Source: Candidatus Gemmiger faecavium (lineage in GTDB: Bacteria; Bacillota; Clostridia; Oscillospirales; Ruminococcaceae). Taken from it: 64,000 nucleotides of DNA. Below, in pieces: positions 42,170 to 49,824 of this stretch; the first letter of the stretch is position 1; every line of letters begins with the position of its first letter. The translations under genes and the position numbers were made by a program. A model generated the notes under the pieces. It had not been told where the DNA came from and made no database searches. It worked only from the letters and a program-made list of their open reading frames with translations. The DNA lies in the NCBI GenBank assembly GCA_019114415.1, contig DXFO01000021.1, positions 58,979-122,978 of the forward strand, written 5' to 3'.

Positions 42170-43690
42170 TCACGGGCGGCTGCTGCGGTCCAGGCTGCGG
42201 TACTGTAACACCTCCGACAGATGCACGGTGGTAATGATCTCGCTGTGGTCCAGGTCGGCAATGGTCCTTGCCACCCGCAGAATGCGGTCATAGGCGCGGG
42301 CGCTGTATCCCATGCGCTCAAAGGCACCGCGCAACAGCCGTTCAGCGCCGGTATCCATCCGGCAGTAGCGGCGCAGCATCCCGCCGGGCAGGTCGGCATT
42401 GCAGCGGACGCCGGTCCCCTCATAGCGCTTGAGCTGGAGGGCGCGGGCCTCCATGACGCGGGCGCGGATGTCGGCGCTGGACTCGCCGCCGTGCTCCGCC
42501 GCAAGGGCGCTGTATTCCACCGGCTGCACGCCGATGTGCAGATCGATCCGGTCCAGCAGCGGCCCCGAAATGCGGTGCCGGTACTGCTCTACCATGGCGG
42601 GGGTGCAGGTGCAGGCCCGGGTCGGATGGCCGAGATAGCCGCATTTGCAGGGGTTCATGGCAGCCGCCAGCATAAAGCGACAGGGGAAAACGGAACTGCC
42701 GTGCACCCGGCTGATGGTGACCACCCGGTCCTCCAAGGGCTGGCGCAGGGCTTCCAGTGTTTCGCGGGAAAACTCGGGCAGCTCATCCAAAAACAGCACA
42801 CCGTTGTGGGCCAGACTGACCTCCCCGGGGCGGGGGACGCTGCCGCCGCCGGATATGGCCGATGCGCTGGTGGTGTGGTGCGGGCTGCGGAAAGGCCGCT
42901 GATGCATCAGTCCGCCTTCCGGGGAAAGCCCTGCCACCGAATACACCGCCGTTGTCTCCAGGGATTCCTGATAACTCAGCGGCGGCAGGATACCCGGCAG
43001 CCGCTTGGCCAGCATGCTCTTGCCGGTGCCCGGCGGGCCGATCAGCAGGATGTTGTGTCCGCCTGCGGCGGCGACTTCCAGCGCCCGGCGGGCTTCCTCC
43101 TGCCCGCGCACATCGGCAAAATCGGGGCCGTTCCAGACAAGGTCCTCGCTGTATGCCTGGTGCTCTGCCGGAGCAAGCAGGACATCCCCGGCCAGGTGGG
43201 CGGCCACCTCCCGGGCGCTGCGGGCAGGATAGACGGTGATGCCGTCGGCGGCAGCGGCTTCGGCGGCGTTTTCGGCGGGAACAAACAGCTCCCGGATGCC
43301 GCAGCGTGCCGCAGCAAGGGACATGGGCAGGACCCCGGACACGGGGCGCAGGCTTCCGTCCAGGCTCAGCTCACCCAGAAACGCCTGATGAGCGGCAGGG
43401 GAGGGCAGCGTGCCCTCGGCGGCAAGGATGCCGATGAGGATGGGCAAGTCGTAGACGGGGCCGGTTTTCCGCACGTCGGCAGGGGAGAGGTTTACCGTAA
43501 TGCGGCTGGCGGGCCAGGGATATTTCAGGTTTTTTACGGCGCTGCGCACCCGCTCGGAACTTTCCTTGACGGCGGAGTCAGGCAATCCCACAATGGCAAA
43601 CTGAGGCAGCCCGCCGGAGGTATCCACTTCCACTCCGACCGGATAGCCGTCCATTCCGCTCACACCAAAACTCATCACTCTGGCAAACAC
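42170..43690 (-). CDS. ComM/YifB-family AAA+ (Mg-chelatase-like) protein
   Basis: A 506-residue protein with the ComM layout: an N-terminal S5-fold/Lon-like domain (FGVSGMDGYPVGVEV...), then an AAA+ domain with Walker A GPPGTGKSM, a LFLDELPEF Walker B and the CKCGYLGHP Cys cluster, and a C-terminal helical domain. In Gram-negative bacteria ComM is a branch-migration helicase for natural transformation. The start is a GTG with GGGGAGG 7 bases upstream; the frame extends further but without a site. It is divergent from the phosphohexomutase gene, with 226 bases between. Confidence 0.92.
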   Translation of the reverse strand: MFARVMSFGVSGMDGYPVGVEVDTSGGLPQFAIVGLPDSAVKESSERVRSAVKNLKYPWPASRITVNLSPADVRKTGPVYDLPILIGILAAEGTLPSPAAHQAFLGELSLDGSLRPVSGVLPMSLAAARCGIRELFVPAENAAEAAAADGITVYPARSAREVAAHLAGDVLLAPAEHQAYSEDLVWNGPDFADVRGQEEARRALEVAAAGGHNILLIGPPGTGKSMLAKRLPGILPPLSYQESLETTAVYSVAGLSPEGGLMHQRPFRSPHHTTSASAISGGGSVPRPGEVSLAHNGVLFLDELPEFSRETLEALRQPLEDRVVTISRVHGSSVFPCRFMLAAAMNPCKCGYLGHPTRACTCTPAMVEQYRHRISGPLLDRIDLHIGVQPVEYSALAAEHGGESSADIRARVMEARALQLKRYEGTGVRCNADLPGGMLRRYCRMDTGAERLLRGAFERMGYSARAYDRILRVARTIADLDHSEIITTVHLSEVLQYRSLDRSSRP

Positions 43691-43826
43691 GCGCAGACCT
43701 CCCCGTGTGGGCGGCTTCCGGCGCAAAGCCTGCCGGGAAAGCCGCAATCTTATTCTCAGTATACCGCGCAAAGGCGGTACAGACAAGGTCAAGGGGCAAA
43801 AAACGGGTCGAAAGGGGGCGTTTTCA

Positions 43827-43855
43827 TTGACAATAAGGCCGGGGATTGGTATATT
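43827..43855 (+). promoter_or_regulatory. Phosphohexomutase promoter
   Basis: TTGACA-N17-TATATT, 62 bases before the start codon. Confidence 0.85.
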
Positions 43856-43916
43856 TATTTTGTAACAGTGATATTGCCCAAAAATGGAGCAACTTGGAAA
43901 GCGAAGGTGGTTACAT

Positions 43917-45599
43917 ATGTATAAAGAAATGTATGAGAGATGGCTCGCAGCCGACCTGGATGATGCGGACCTCAAACCGGAACTGGAAGGAATCCGTGAG
44001 GATGACGCCGCCATTCAGGATCGTTTTGCAATCTCTTTGAAATTTGGCACGGCGGGTCTGCGCGGCGTGATCGGCGCGGGCACCAACCGTATGAACGTTT
44101 ATGTTGTGCGCCAGGCGACCCAGGGCCTTGCCAACTGGGTCAAGACCCAGGGCGGCACCCAGACCGTCGCCATCAGCTACGACAGCCGCATCAAGAGCGA
44201 TGTGTTCGCCAAGGCCGCGGCGGAAGTTCTGGCGGCCAACGGCATCCATGTCCGTATCTATGAGCATCTGATGCCTGTGCCTGCGCTTTCCTTTGCCACC
44301 CGCTACTATCACTGCAACGCCGGCATCATGGTCACGGCCAGCCACAACCCCGCCAAATACAACGGTTATAAGGCTTACGGCCCCGACGGCTGCCAGATGA
44401 CCGATGAAGCCGCCGACATCGTCTATGCCGAGATCCAGAAGACCGACATCCTCACCGGCGCCAAGACCATGCCCTTTGCCGAGGGCATGGAGAAGGGCCT
44501 GATCGAGTATGTGGGCGACGACTGCATCAACGCCCTGTACGAGGCCATTGAAGCCCGTTCCATCCGTCCCGGCATCTGCAAGACTGCAGGTCTCAAGCTG
44601 GTGTACAGCCCGCTCAACGGCAGCGGCCTGGTCCCGGTCACCCATGTCCTGGCAGACATCGGCATTACTGATATTACCATTGTTCCCGAGCAGAAGGACC
44701 CGGACGGCAACTTCCCCACCTGCCCCTATCCCAACCCTGAAATTTTCGAGGCTCTGCGCCTTGGCCTGGAACTGGCACAGAAGGATGGCGCTGACCTGAT
44801 GCTGGCCACCGACCCCGACGCGGACCGCGTGGGCATCGCCGTCAAGTGCAAGGACGGCAGCTATGAGCTGCTTTCCGGCAACGAGGTCGGTGTCCTGCTG
44901 CTGGATTACATCTGCGCAGGCCGCATTGAGCAGGGGACCATGCCCAAAGATCCCGTCATGTGCAAGTCCATCGTCTCCACGCCGCTGGCCGACAAGGTGG
45001 CTGCCCATTACGGTGTTGAGTGCCGCAACGTGCTCACCGGCTTCAAGTGGATCGGCGATCAGATCGCCAAGCTGGAAGCTGACGGTCAGGTCGACCGCTT
45101 CATCTTCGGCTTTGAGGAGAGCTACGGCTACCTGGCAGGTCCCTACGTCCGTGACAAGGACGCCATCATCGGCAGCATGCTGATCTGCGAGATGGCGGCA
45201 TATTACCGTGCCCAGGGCAGCTCCATCAAGGAGGAACTGGACCGCATCTATGCCGAGTACGGCCGTTATCTCAATAAGGTCGACAGCTTTGAGTTCCCCG
45301 GCCTGTCCGGCATGGACAAGATGGCCGGCATCATGGCCGACCTGCGCGCCAACCCGCCCAAGGACTTTGCCGGCGATAAGGTCGTCAAGGTCACCGACTA
45401 CAAGAAGCCGGAAGAGACCGGCCTGCCCGCCGCCAATGTCCTGATCTACAGCCTGGAGAGCGGTGCTACCGTTGTGGTGCGTCCCTCCGGTACCGAGCCC
45501 AAGATCAAGACCTACTTCACCACCCTGGGCAAGGACCTGGCCGAGGCTCAGGCCCAGAAAGACAAGCTGGCCGAAGCTCTCAAGCCCATCCTGGCGTAA
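43917..45599 (+). CDS. Phosphoglucomutase/phosphomannomutase (alpha-D-phosphohexomutase)
   Basis: A 560-residue phospho-sugar mutase interconverting hexose-1- and hexose-6-phosphates. The phosphoserine loop is TASHNPAKYNGYK, the magnesium loop DPDADRVGI, the sugar loop GFEESYGY and the phosphate loop RPSGTEPKIK. The length fits the PgcA-type Firmicutes enzyme. The product glucose-1-phosphate feeds the GalU/GalT route at the other end of the window. The start at 43917 was chosen over an upstream ATG because of GAAGGTGG, although the spacing is short. Confidence 0.94.
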   Translation: MYKEMYERWLAADLDDADLKPELEGIREDDAAIQDRFAISLKFGTAGLRGVIGAGTNRMNVYVVRQATQGLANWVKTQGGTQTVAISYDSRIKSDVFAKAAAEVLAANGIHVRIYEHLMPVPALSFATRYYHCNAGIMVTASHNPAKYNGYKAYGPDGCQMTDEAADIVYAEIQKTDILTGAKTMPFAEGMEKGLIEYVGDDCINALYEAIEARSIRPGICKTAGLKLVYSPLNGSGLVPVTHVLADIGITDITIVPEQKDPDGNFPTCPYPNPEIFEALRLGLELAQKDGADLMLATDPDADRVGIAVKCKDGSYELLSGNEVGVLLLDYICAGRIEQGTMPKDPVMCKSIVSTPLADKVAAHYGVECRNVLTGFKWIGDQIAKLEADGQVDRFIFGFEESYGYLAGPYVRDKDAIIGSMLICEMAAYYRAQGSSIKEELDRIYAEYGRYLNKVDSFEFPGLSGMDKMAGIMADLRANPPKDFAGDKVVKVTDYKKPEETGLPAANVLIYSLESGATVVVRPSGTEPKIKTYFTTLGKDLAEAQAQKDKLAEALKPILA

Positions 45600-45620
45600 C
45601 CGTATCCTGTTAATCACAAA

Positions 45621-45653
45621 AGGGCCGCGCTCCGTTTTTTGGAGGGCGGCCCT
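45621..45653. terminator. Hairpin after the phosphohexomutase gene
   Basis: AGGGCCGCGCTCC pairs with GGAGGGCGGCCCT around a T-rich loop. The T-tract is missing on the plus strand (TCCTGTGT), while TTTTG follows on the minus strand, so termination may be inefficient. Confidence 0.55.
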
Positions 45654-45800
45654 CCTGTGTGGGTACAGAACCGGGATGCCGGAATACCGCTGTGGTGTGC
45701 GGTTGCGGTAGGAGGAACAAATCCCGTTGCCCGGCAACAGCGGCGGGGTGCAGCTCTGCCGTCGTGTGCGAAACAGCGCAAAAAATACCGCGGACATGCC

Positions 45801-45829
45801 TTGACAAGAGGGAACACGCTTGGTATAAT
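45801..45829 (+). promoter_or_regulatory. rpsF operon promoter
   Basis: A full-consensus TTGACA-N17-TATAAT. Confidence 0.93.
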
Positions 45830-45835
45830 AAGTTG

Positions 45836-45925
45836 CTGTGTCGAGACGACACAACCCCGGAAAGCATTTTTCGGGTATCCTTGCCCTTGTAAAAGGGCCT
45901 TATGTCCAAAAGGAGGTGCACAGAA
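45836..45925 (+). promoter_or_regulatory. Structured rpsF leader, candidate S6:S18 binding motif
   Basis: The leader folds into GTGTCG-A-CGACAC (around 45838-45854), CCCGGAAA/TTTCGGG and GCCCTT/AAGGGC before the AAGGAGG. An S6:S18-binding leader is known upstream of rpsF in many bacteria. I see matching position and a CCCCGG element but have not verified the conserved core. Confidence 0.4.
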
Positions 45926-46210
45926 ATGGCTAAGTACGAAACCATGCTGGTTACCAACGCCGCGCTGGACGAGGAGGCTTCCGCCGCTCTGGTTGGCAAG
46001 TTCAAGTCCCTGATCGAGGCGAATGGTACGATCGATTCTGTCGACGAGTGGGGCAAAAAGCGTCTGGCTTACCCCATCAACGACCAGACCGAGGGCGTTT
46101 ACACCGTGATCAAGTTCACCAGCAACCCCGATTTCCCGGCGGAGCTGGATCGTATCTACAAGATCACCGAGGGTGTTCTCCGCAGCATCATCATTGCTGA
46201 GGAAGAGTAA
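45926..46210 (+). CDS. rpsF: 30S ribosomal protein S6
   Basis: S6 (94 residues) binds S18 on the platform of the 30S subunit. The sequence YETMLVTNAALDEEA and the WGKKRLAYPINDQTEGVY segment are family hallmarks. The ATG at 45926 follows AAGGAGGTG. It leads the conserved rpsF-ssb-rpsR operon, driven by a consensus promoter. Confidence 0.97.
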   Translation: MAKYETMLVTNAALDEEASAALVGKFKSLIEANGTIDSVDEWGKKRLAYPINDQTEGVYTVIKFTSNPDFPAELDRIYKITEGVLRSIIIAEEE

Positions 46211-46225
46211 GAGAGGTAAGACATC

Positions 46226-46693
46226 ATGCTGAATGTTGTTGCGATCATGGGCCGCCTTGTTGCGGACCCCCAGCTGCGTCAGACGACGACGGGCAAAAAC
46301 GTCGCGTCTTTCCGCGTTGCTTGTGACCGTGGGCGCAAGGATGCCAATGGCCAGAGCCAGGCGGATTTCCTGGACGTCGTTGCGTGGGATCGCAGCGCAG
46401 AGTTTGTCTGCCGTTATTTCCAGAAGGGTTCGCTGATCGTCGTTGACGGTCGCCTGCAGACCCGCACCTATCAGGATAAGAACGGCAACAACCGCACTGC
46501 TGTCGAGATCGTGGCCAACAATATCAACTTTGCCGGCCCGAAATCCTCGAACTCTGTCGGAGTGGGTCAGCCTGCTCCGGCCCCGATGGCCGATTACTCC
46601 CGTCCCGCCGCACAGCCTGCGGCTCCGAGCTACTCGGCCGGCTCCAATGACGATTTTGCCGTCATTGAGGACGAAGGAGATCTGCCCTTCTGA
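46226..46693 (+). CDS. ssb: Single-stranded DNA-binding protein
   Basis: SSB (155 residues) coats single-stranded DNA during replication and repair. The OB fold ([18 protein letters not shown], then FRVACDR and [15 protein letters not shown]) is complete. A Pro/Ala-rich linker leads to the acidic tip EDEGDLPF, the partner-binding C-terminal peptide. It lies 15 bases after rpsF and 35 before rpsR. Confidence 0.97.
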   Translation: MLNVVAIMGRLVADPQLRQTTTGKNVASFRVACDRGRKDANGQSQADFLDVVAWDRSAEFVCRYFQKGSLIVVDGRLQTRTYQDKNGNNRTAVEIVANNINFAGPKSSNSVGVGQPAPAPMADYSRPAAQPAAPSYSAGSNDDFAVIEDEGDLPF

Positions 46694-46728
46694 TTTCGAT
46701 TTCATACTCTGACAAGGAGGTAACTGAC

Positions 46729-46980
46729 ATGGCTATGGAGAGAAGCGAGCGTCCGTCTCGCCCCATGCATCGCGGCCGCAAAAAGGTTTGCAGCTTCTGC
46801 GTTGACCGCATCGATCATATCGATTACAAAGATCTGCCCCGCCTGCGCAAGTACGTGAGCGAGCGCGCCAAGATCATTCCCCGCCGTGTGACCGGCACCT
46901 GCGCCTTCCATCAGCGTGAGCTGACGGTTGCCATCAAGCGCGCCCGTCATATGGCTCTGATGCCGTACGTCAGCGACTAA
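46729..46980 (+). CDS. rpsR: 30S ribosomal protein S18
   Basis: S18 (83 residues) with the conserved [19 protein letters not shown] and [22 protein letters not shown] segments. Three Cys residues (CSFC and GTC) leave open a zinc-binding form. AAGGAGG lies 9 bases before the ATG. It ends the operon, followed by a strong terminator. Confidence 0.97.
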   Translation: MAMERSERPSRPMHRGRKKVCSFCVDRIDHIDYKDLPRLRKYVSERAKIIPRRVTGTCAFHQRELTVAIKRARHMALMPYVSD

Positions 46981-47006
46981 TCTCGCCGACAGGCAACAGC
47001 CTCGTG

Positions 47007-47047
47007 AAAAAGCCGTCCGTGCCCTGTGCACGGACGGCTTTTTGTTT
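47007..47047 (+). terminator. rpsF-ssb-rpsR terminator
   Basis: AAAAAGCCGTCCGTG pairs with CACGGACGGCTTTTT. Confidence 0.95.
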
Positions 47048-47125
47048 TGCCGAGTCAAAGGGCCGGGGGAGGGGAGGACATCTGCTCTCACTCATGCGCA
47101 AACCGTGGCGGATGATGCTTCCGCA

Positions 47126-47154
47126 TTGACAAAAGCACGCCGTTATGATAAACT
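47126..47154 (+). promoter_or_regulatory. tRNA-Thr promoter
   Basis: TTGACA-N17-TAAACT, 11 bases before the tRNA. Confidence 0.85.
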
Positions 47155-47165
47155 AAACAAGTTCC

Positions 47166-47241
47166 GCTGGCATAGCTCAACTGGCAGAGCAGCTGATTTG
47201 TAATCAGCAGGTTGCAGGTTCGATTCCTGTTGCCAGCTCCA
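47166..47241 (+). tRNA. tRNA-Thr (TGT anticodon)
   Basis: A full cloverleaf: acceptor GCTGGCA/TGCCAGC, anticodon stem GCTGA/TCAGC with loop TTTGTAA giving anticodon TGT, T-arm GCAGG-TTCGATT-CCTGT and an encoded CCA end. Confidence 0.97.
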
Positions 47242-47249
47242 AAAGAAAG

Positions 47250-47290
47250 ACCGCTTAATCATCGGGTTTTCCCGTGATTAGGCGGTTTTT
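47250..47290 (+). terminator. tRNA-Thr terminator
   Basis: ACCGC/GCGGT and TAATCA/TGATTA arms with CGGG/CCCG at the tip, followed by TTTTT. Confidence 0.9.
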
Positions 47291-47386
47291 GTGCATTATC
47301 ATGCTGCATTTTGTTTTTGACGCTTTGAATTGGTCGTACTGAGGTCGTATGGCCGCAAAAGACTGTATGGCGGTAAAATGATATAT

Positions 47387-47425
47387 AAAAAGCCCCGGCC
47401 GGCAAAACGATCTTGCAAGCCGGGG
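47387..47425 (-). terminator. Terminator of RHH gene
   Basis: On the minus strand CCCCGGC pairs with GCCGGGG, followed by CTTTTTATAT. Confidence 0.8.
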
Positions 47426-47451
47426 AAAGCTGCTGCGCCGCGAATGTTGAC

Positions 47452-48087
47452 TTAACCAAAGGTCAGCTCGTCGGCCTTTGTAGCATTCAAAAGACTCTTG
47501 AGGGATGTATATTTTGTGCCGATGAAATAGCAGGCGTCCTTACTGCCAAGAGTGATTTTGTTGGGCAATTTAATGGGATCGCCGTCAAAATAGCAGACTT
47601 TGCAGTTGCGTTCGGGATCGTACTTGAACTCTTTGATTTTGGCGTAATGGGTGATTGCCGAAATAGGCTGACTCCGGTAGATGGCAATGAATTTCAATCC
47701 CTGCTCCCTGGCGTCGCTGATTCTGCAAGGATACCAGCAGGGCGGCTCGGCCTGACCTAAGAATGTGTTTACAAAGCCTTTGTCTGTGGAGGAAAGGATA
47801 GCGGTATCGAACTTTTTGGACTTTTCTTCCTCAATCAGTGCGTGGACGTCTGCTCCCAGTTCTTCACGGAGATAAGTTTCGGATTCAGACAAAAACTTTT
47901 CTATGGCAATTTCAATCAGGCTGTTCCTCGAAAAGCTTTTGGAATCACTGGCCGCGGAAAAGAGCTTGGCAATCATATCCAACCGTTCTACGGTTGCATC
48001 ATCCAGGTAAACAGCAACTTGCTTTTTGTTTGCTTTGCTGCTTTTCAGAAGACCATCAAAGTAAGAAGCATCAAAATTTTGATTCAT
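47452..48087 (-). CDS. Ribbon-helix-helix protein with C-terminal PUA-like domain
   Basis: A 211-residue protein. Residues about 20-70 form a ribbon-helix-helix (KKQVAVYLDDATVERLDMIA, then FSRNSLIEIAIEKFL). The C-terminal 90 residues (LKFIAIYRSQPISAITHYAKI, then KDACYFIGTKYTSLKSLLNA) look like a PUA/ASCH-type fold that may bind RNA or modified bases. The middle links them with a charged helix. I do not know this combination as a named family. The start has AAAGGCGG upstream. The coding is noticeably richer in A and T than its neighbours. A consensus promoter and a 10-base palindrome lie directly upstream, fitting autoregulation. Confidence 0.68.
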   Translation of the reverse strand: MNQNFDASYFDGLLKSSKANKKQVAVYLDDATVERLDMIAKLFSAASDSKSFSRNSLIEIAIEKFLSESETYLREELGADVHALIEEEKSKKFDTAILSSTDKGFVNTFLGQAEPPCWYPCRISDAREQGLKFIAIYRSQPISAITHYAKIKEFKYDPERNCKVCYFDGDPIKLPNKITLGSKDACYFIGTKYTSLKSLLNATKADELTFG

Positions 48088-48118
48088 GATTCTGCCGCCT
48101 TTCGTAATTTGTAAAACC

Positions 48119-48147
48119 AGTATACGGCGAACAAAGCAGTTTGTCAA
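48119..48147 (-). promoter_or_regulatory. RHH gene promoter
   Basis: On the minus strand TTGACA-N17-TATACT. Confidence 0.88.
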
Positions 48148-48155
48148 TATCTAAA

Positions 48156-48165
48156 ATGATATCAT
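48156..48165. promoter_or_regulatory. Palindrome upstream of RHH promoter
   Basis: ATGATATCAT is a perfect 10-base dyad 8 bases upstream of the -35, a position suited to a ribbon-helix-helix operator. Confidence 0.35.
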
Positions 48166-48230
48166 AATAAATATTGTAATTAATGGCACTTTGAAATGGC
48201 TTTTTGCGATTTGATTTGCGGGGTTCTTGG

Positions 48231-48276
48231 CGTAAAAATAAAAGCGCTGAAACCGTATCGGTTTCGCGCTTTCGTT
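48231..48276 (-). terminator. Terminator of NERD gene
   Basis: AAAGCGC/GCGCTTT and AAACC/GGTTT arms, with TTTTATTTTT following on the minus strand. It lies 195 bases after the stop. Confidence 0.75.
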
Positions 48277-48470
48277 CTGTATGCTATCCCTGGACTTGGA
48301 ATGTCCGTCTCTGTGGAGGATATGAGCAATACGATGCTTTTGTAGAATTATGTTTTTAGGATCTGATCAATGATTTGCCTGACTGGAAATCGTGGCAGTT
48401 CGATTCGATTTCCCATCTTAAAGGTGGATTTTCGCTTGTTTTGCAAGGGCGTCGGAAAACTGGGGTACAA

Positions 48471-49289
48471 TCACAAATCTCGTGTATACCGGCAGTTGGG
48501 ATAATTGGAACAGCCATAGAAGGACAGGCCGGTGTTAGGCCCGTGTTTTACTGTGCGCAAAACCAAAGGAGCACCACAGACCGGACAGACGGGTGATTCG
48601 TGAAAACGATACTCGATTTGTTGTGTGTGCAGCTCCTTCTGGACAGCATCGGTGCAGGTCAAGGGGAGGAGCTGGGCATAAATTCTGTCTATTTGCTCGG
48701 CTGAAAGGACATTGGGATAAGCGTTTGATATGTCGCGCATCAGCCGAGTCAGATCATGTAACTGACAGATATAGGTGCCCGGTGCATTCCAGTTGATATC
48801 CATCAAGGCGCAGCGATCGGAAAACACAATAATGGAGATGCAGGGGATATCATCACCCAAAAAGCGGATCAGATTCTTGATGTGGTTGCTGTTCTGCCAA
48901 ATAGGGTTATAGAAGTGGTATTTCTGGGAACGTCCTTTTCCGCGCCGGCCTCTCCCGGCAGACAGGGAAACGGTCCATTGCGGGGAAGCGTCGTTTCCGA
49001 AAATGTAACCCGAAAAGTTTTTGCTTTCAATAACGATCAGGCCTTTTGGGGTAAGATAAAGCAAATCAATTTCGGAAGTGACAGAGGAGCCTCCGGCCGT
49101 TGACGGCACATACAGGTTCTGCAGCAGGCGGCTTCCATATCCCATAAAAGATGTTTTAGAAAGCATTTTGGCGATTCTCTTTTCGCCTTCTGCTCCCAGT
49201 TTCTCGGGCGAGCGGTAGCGCAGCCGTTTGAAAAGAAATAGAAACGCGGCAAGCAGCAAGAGAGCGGTTGTAAAATCAGAAAACGACAT
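48471..49289 (-). CDS. NERD-domain protein with C4 zinc finger
   Basis: A protein of about 272 residues: an N-terminal membrane helix (about 5-22), a NERD domain (GAEGEKRIAKML, then EIDLLYLTPKGLIVIESKNF), and a C-terminal topoisomerase-type zinc finger (CPVCGAPLVLR, then FYGCSNYPNCRYTR). NERD domains are nuclease-related and often sit in accessory or defence settings. The GxE and ExD/ExK catalytic-type residues appear present (EID and IESKN). I placed the start at the ATG before SFSDFTT because GGGGA is 9 bases away; an ATG two codons earlier is possible. Base composition is again AT-rich relative to the chromosome. Confidence 0.85.
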   Translation of the reverse strand: MSFSDFTTALLLLAAFLFLFKRLRYRSPEKLGAEGEKRIAKMLSKTSFMGYGSRLLQNLYVPSTAGGSSVTSEIDLLYLTPKGLIVIESKNFSGYIFGNDASPQWTVSLSAGRGRRGKGRSQKYHFYNPIWQNSNHIKNLIRFLGDDIPCISIIVFSDRCALMDINWNAPGTYICQLHDLTRLMRDISNAYPNVLSAEQIDRIYAQLLPLTCTDAVQKELHTQQIEYRFHESPVCPVCGAPLVLRTVKHGPNTGLSFYGCSNYPNCRYTRDL

Positions 49290-49328
49290 ATGCATCAATC
49301 CCCGGTTGACAATAAAGGTAGATACAAC

Positions 49329-49359
49329 AAAAAAGGCAAGTCCATATGGACTTGCCTTT
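49329..49359 (-). terminator. tRNA-Pro terminator
   Basis: A perfect inverted repeat, AAAAGGCAAGTCCA with TGGACTTGCCTTTT, abuts the CCA end; TTTTTT follows on the minus strand. Confidence 0.9.
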
Positions 49360-49435
49360 TGGTCGGAGTGGCGGGATTTGAACCCACGGCCTCTTGGTCC
49401 CGAACCAAGCGCGCTACCAACTGCGCTACACCCCG
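49360..49435 (-). tRNA. tRNA-Pro (CGG anticodon)
   Basis: Acceptor CGGGGTG/CACTCCG, anticodon stem CTTGG/CCAAG with loop TTCGGGA giving anticodon CGG, and an encoded CCA. Confidence 0.95.
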
Positions 49436-49437
49436 AT

Positions 49438-49466
49438 AAAAAAACCGCAGCAGCGAGGCTGCTGCG
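49438..49466 (-). terminator. Terminator between tRNA-Gln and tRNA-Pro
   Basis: CCGCAGCA pairs with TGCTGCGG, followed on the minus strand by TTTTTTT. The T-tract ends 2 bases before the tRNA-Pro 5' end. Confidence 0.85.
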
Positions 49467-49470
49467 GTTT

Positions 49471-49544
49471 TGGTTGGGGATGAGAGGATCGAACTCCCAC
49501 GGGCGGAGTCAGAGTCCGCTGCACTACCATTATGCGAATCCCCA
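49471..49544 (-). tRNA. tRNA-Gln (CTG anticodon)
   Basis: Acceptor TGGGGAT/ATCCCCA, anticodon stem GCGGA/TCCGC with loop CTCTGAC giving anticodon CTG, and an encoded CCA. Confidence 0.95.
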
Positions 49545-49590
49545 TTGGAGTTTTGGGCTTGCCGTTTGGCGCTGCCCTCAACGTTTATCT

Positions 49591-49619
49591 ATTATAGCGA
49601 CCGAACCTTGTTTTGTCAA
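49591..49619 (-). promoter_or_regulatory. tRNA-Gln/tRNA-Pro promoter
   Basis: On the minus strand a full-consensus TTGACA-N17-TATAAT. Confidence 0.93.
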
Positions 49620-49700
49620 CAGCTTTTTTCAAACTTTTCCCAAAAACTTTTTGAGGCGCCTGCACCGGCAAAAAGACAATGGGAAAGCATCCGGTTTATA

Positions 49701-49730
49701 TTGACAAAGCGGGGAAAAACGCGGTACAGT
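49701..49730 (+). promoter_or_regulatory. pfkA promoter
   Basis: TTGACA-N18-TACAGT, 95 bases before the gene. The leader contains GC-rich dyads (GCCGGCAGCTGGC and CGGAGCGGCCGG). Confidence 0.65.
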
Positions 49731-49824
49731 TAACCTATACTAAAGACGCCGGCAGCTGGCAGAGCTCCGGCATCGAAAACGCCGGAGCGGCCGGCAACGG
49801 CCAGGCGGAGGGAGGTACTTCTCA

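Larger units (their letters stand above)
45600..45925 (+). other. Intergenic region before rpsF
   Basis: This 326-base gap holds the hairpin at 45621-45653 just after the mutase gene, the rpsF promoter and a structured leader. No coding frame is apparent. Confidence 0.6.
48088..48470 (-). other. AT-rich intergenic region between RHH and NERD genes
   Basis: This 383-base gap contains the RHH promoter and palindrome, an AT-rich run near 48150-48190 and the NERD-gene terminator at 48231-48276. No further gene is convincing. Confidence 0.6.

Noticed and set aside
47242..47451. Integrase remnant or attachment repeat next to tRNA-Thr.
   Set aside because: A 66-codon minus-strand frame there shows no recombinase motif, and I found no copy of the tRNA-Thr 3' end on the far side of the AT-rich segment.
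49228..49704. A plus-strand frame running across the two tRNA genes.
   Set aside because: It is antisense to both tRNAs and to the NERD start; coding is implausible.
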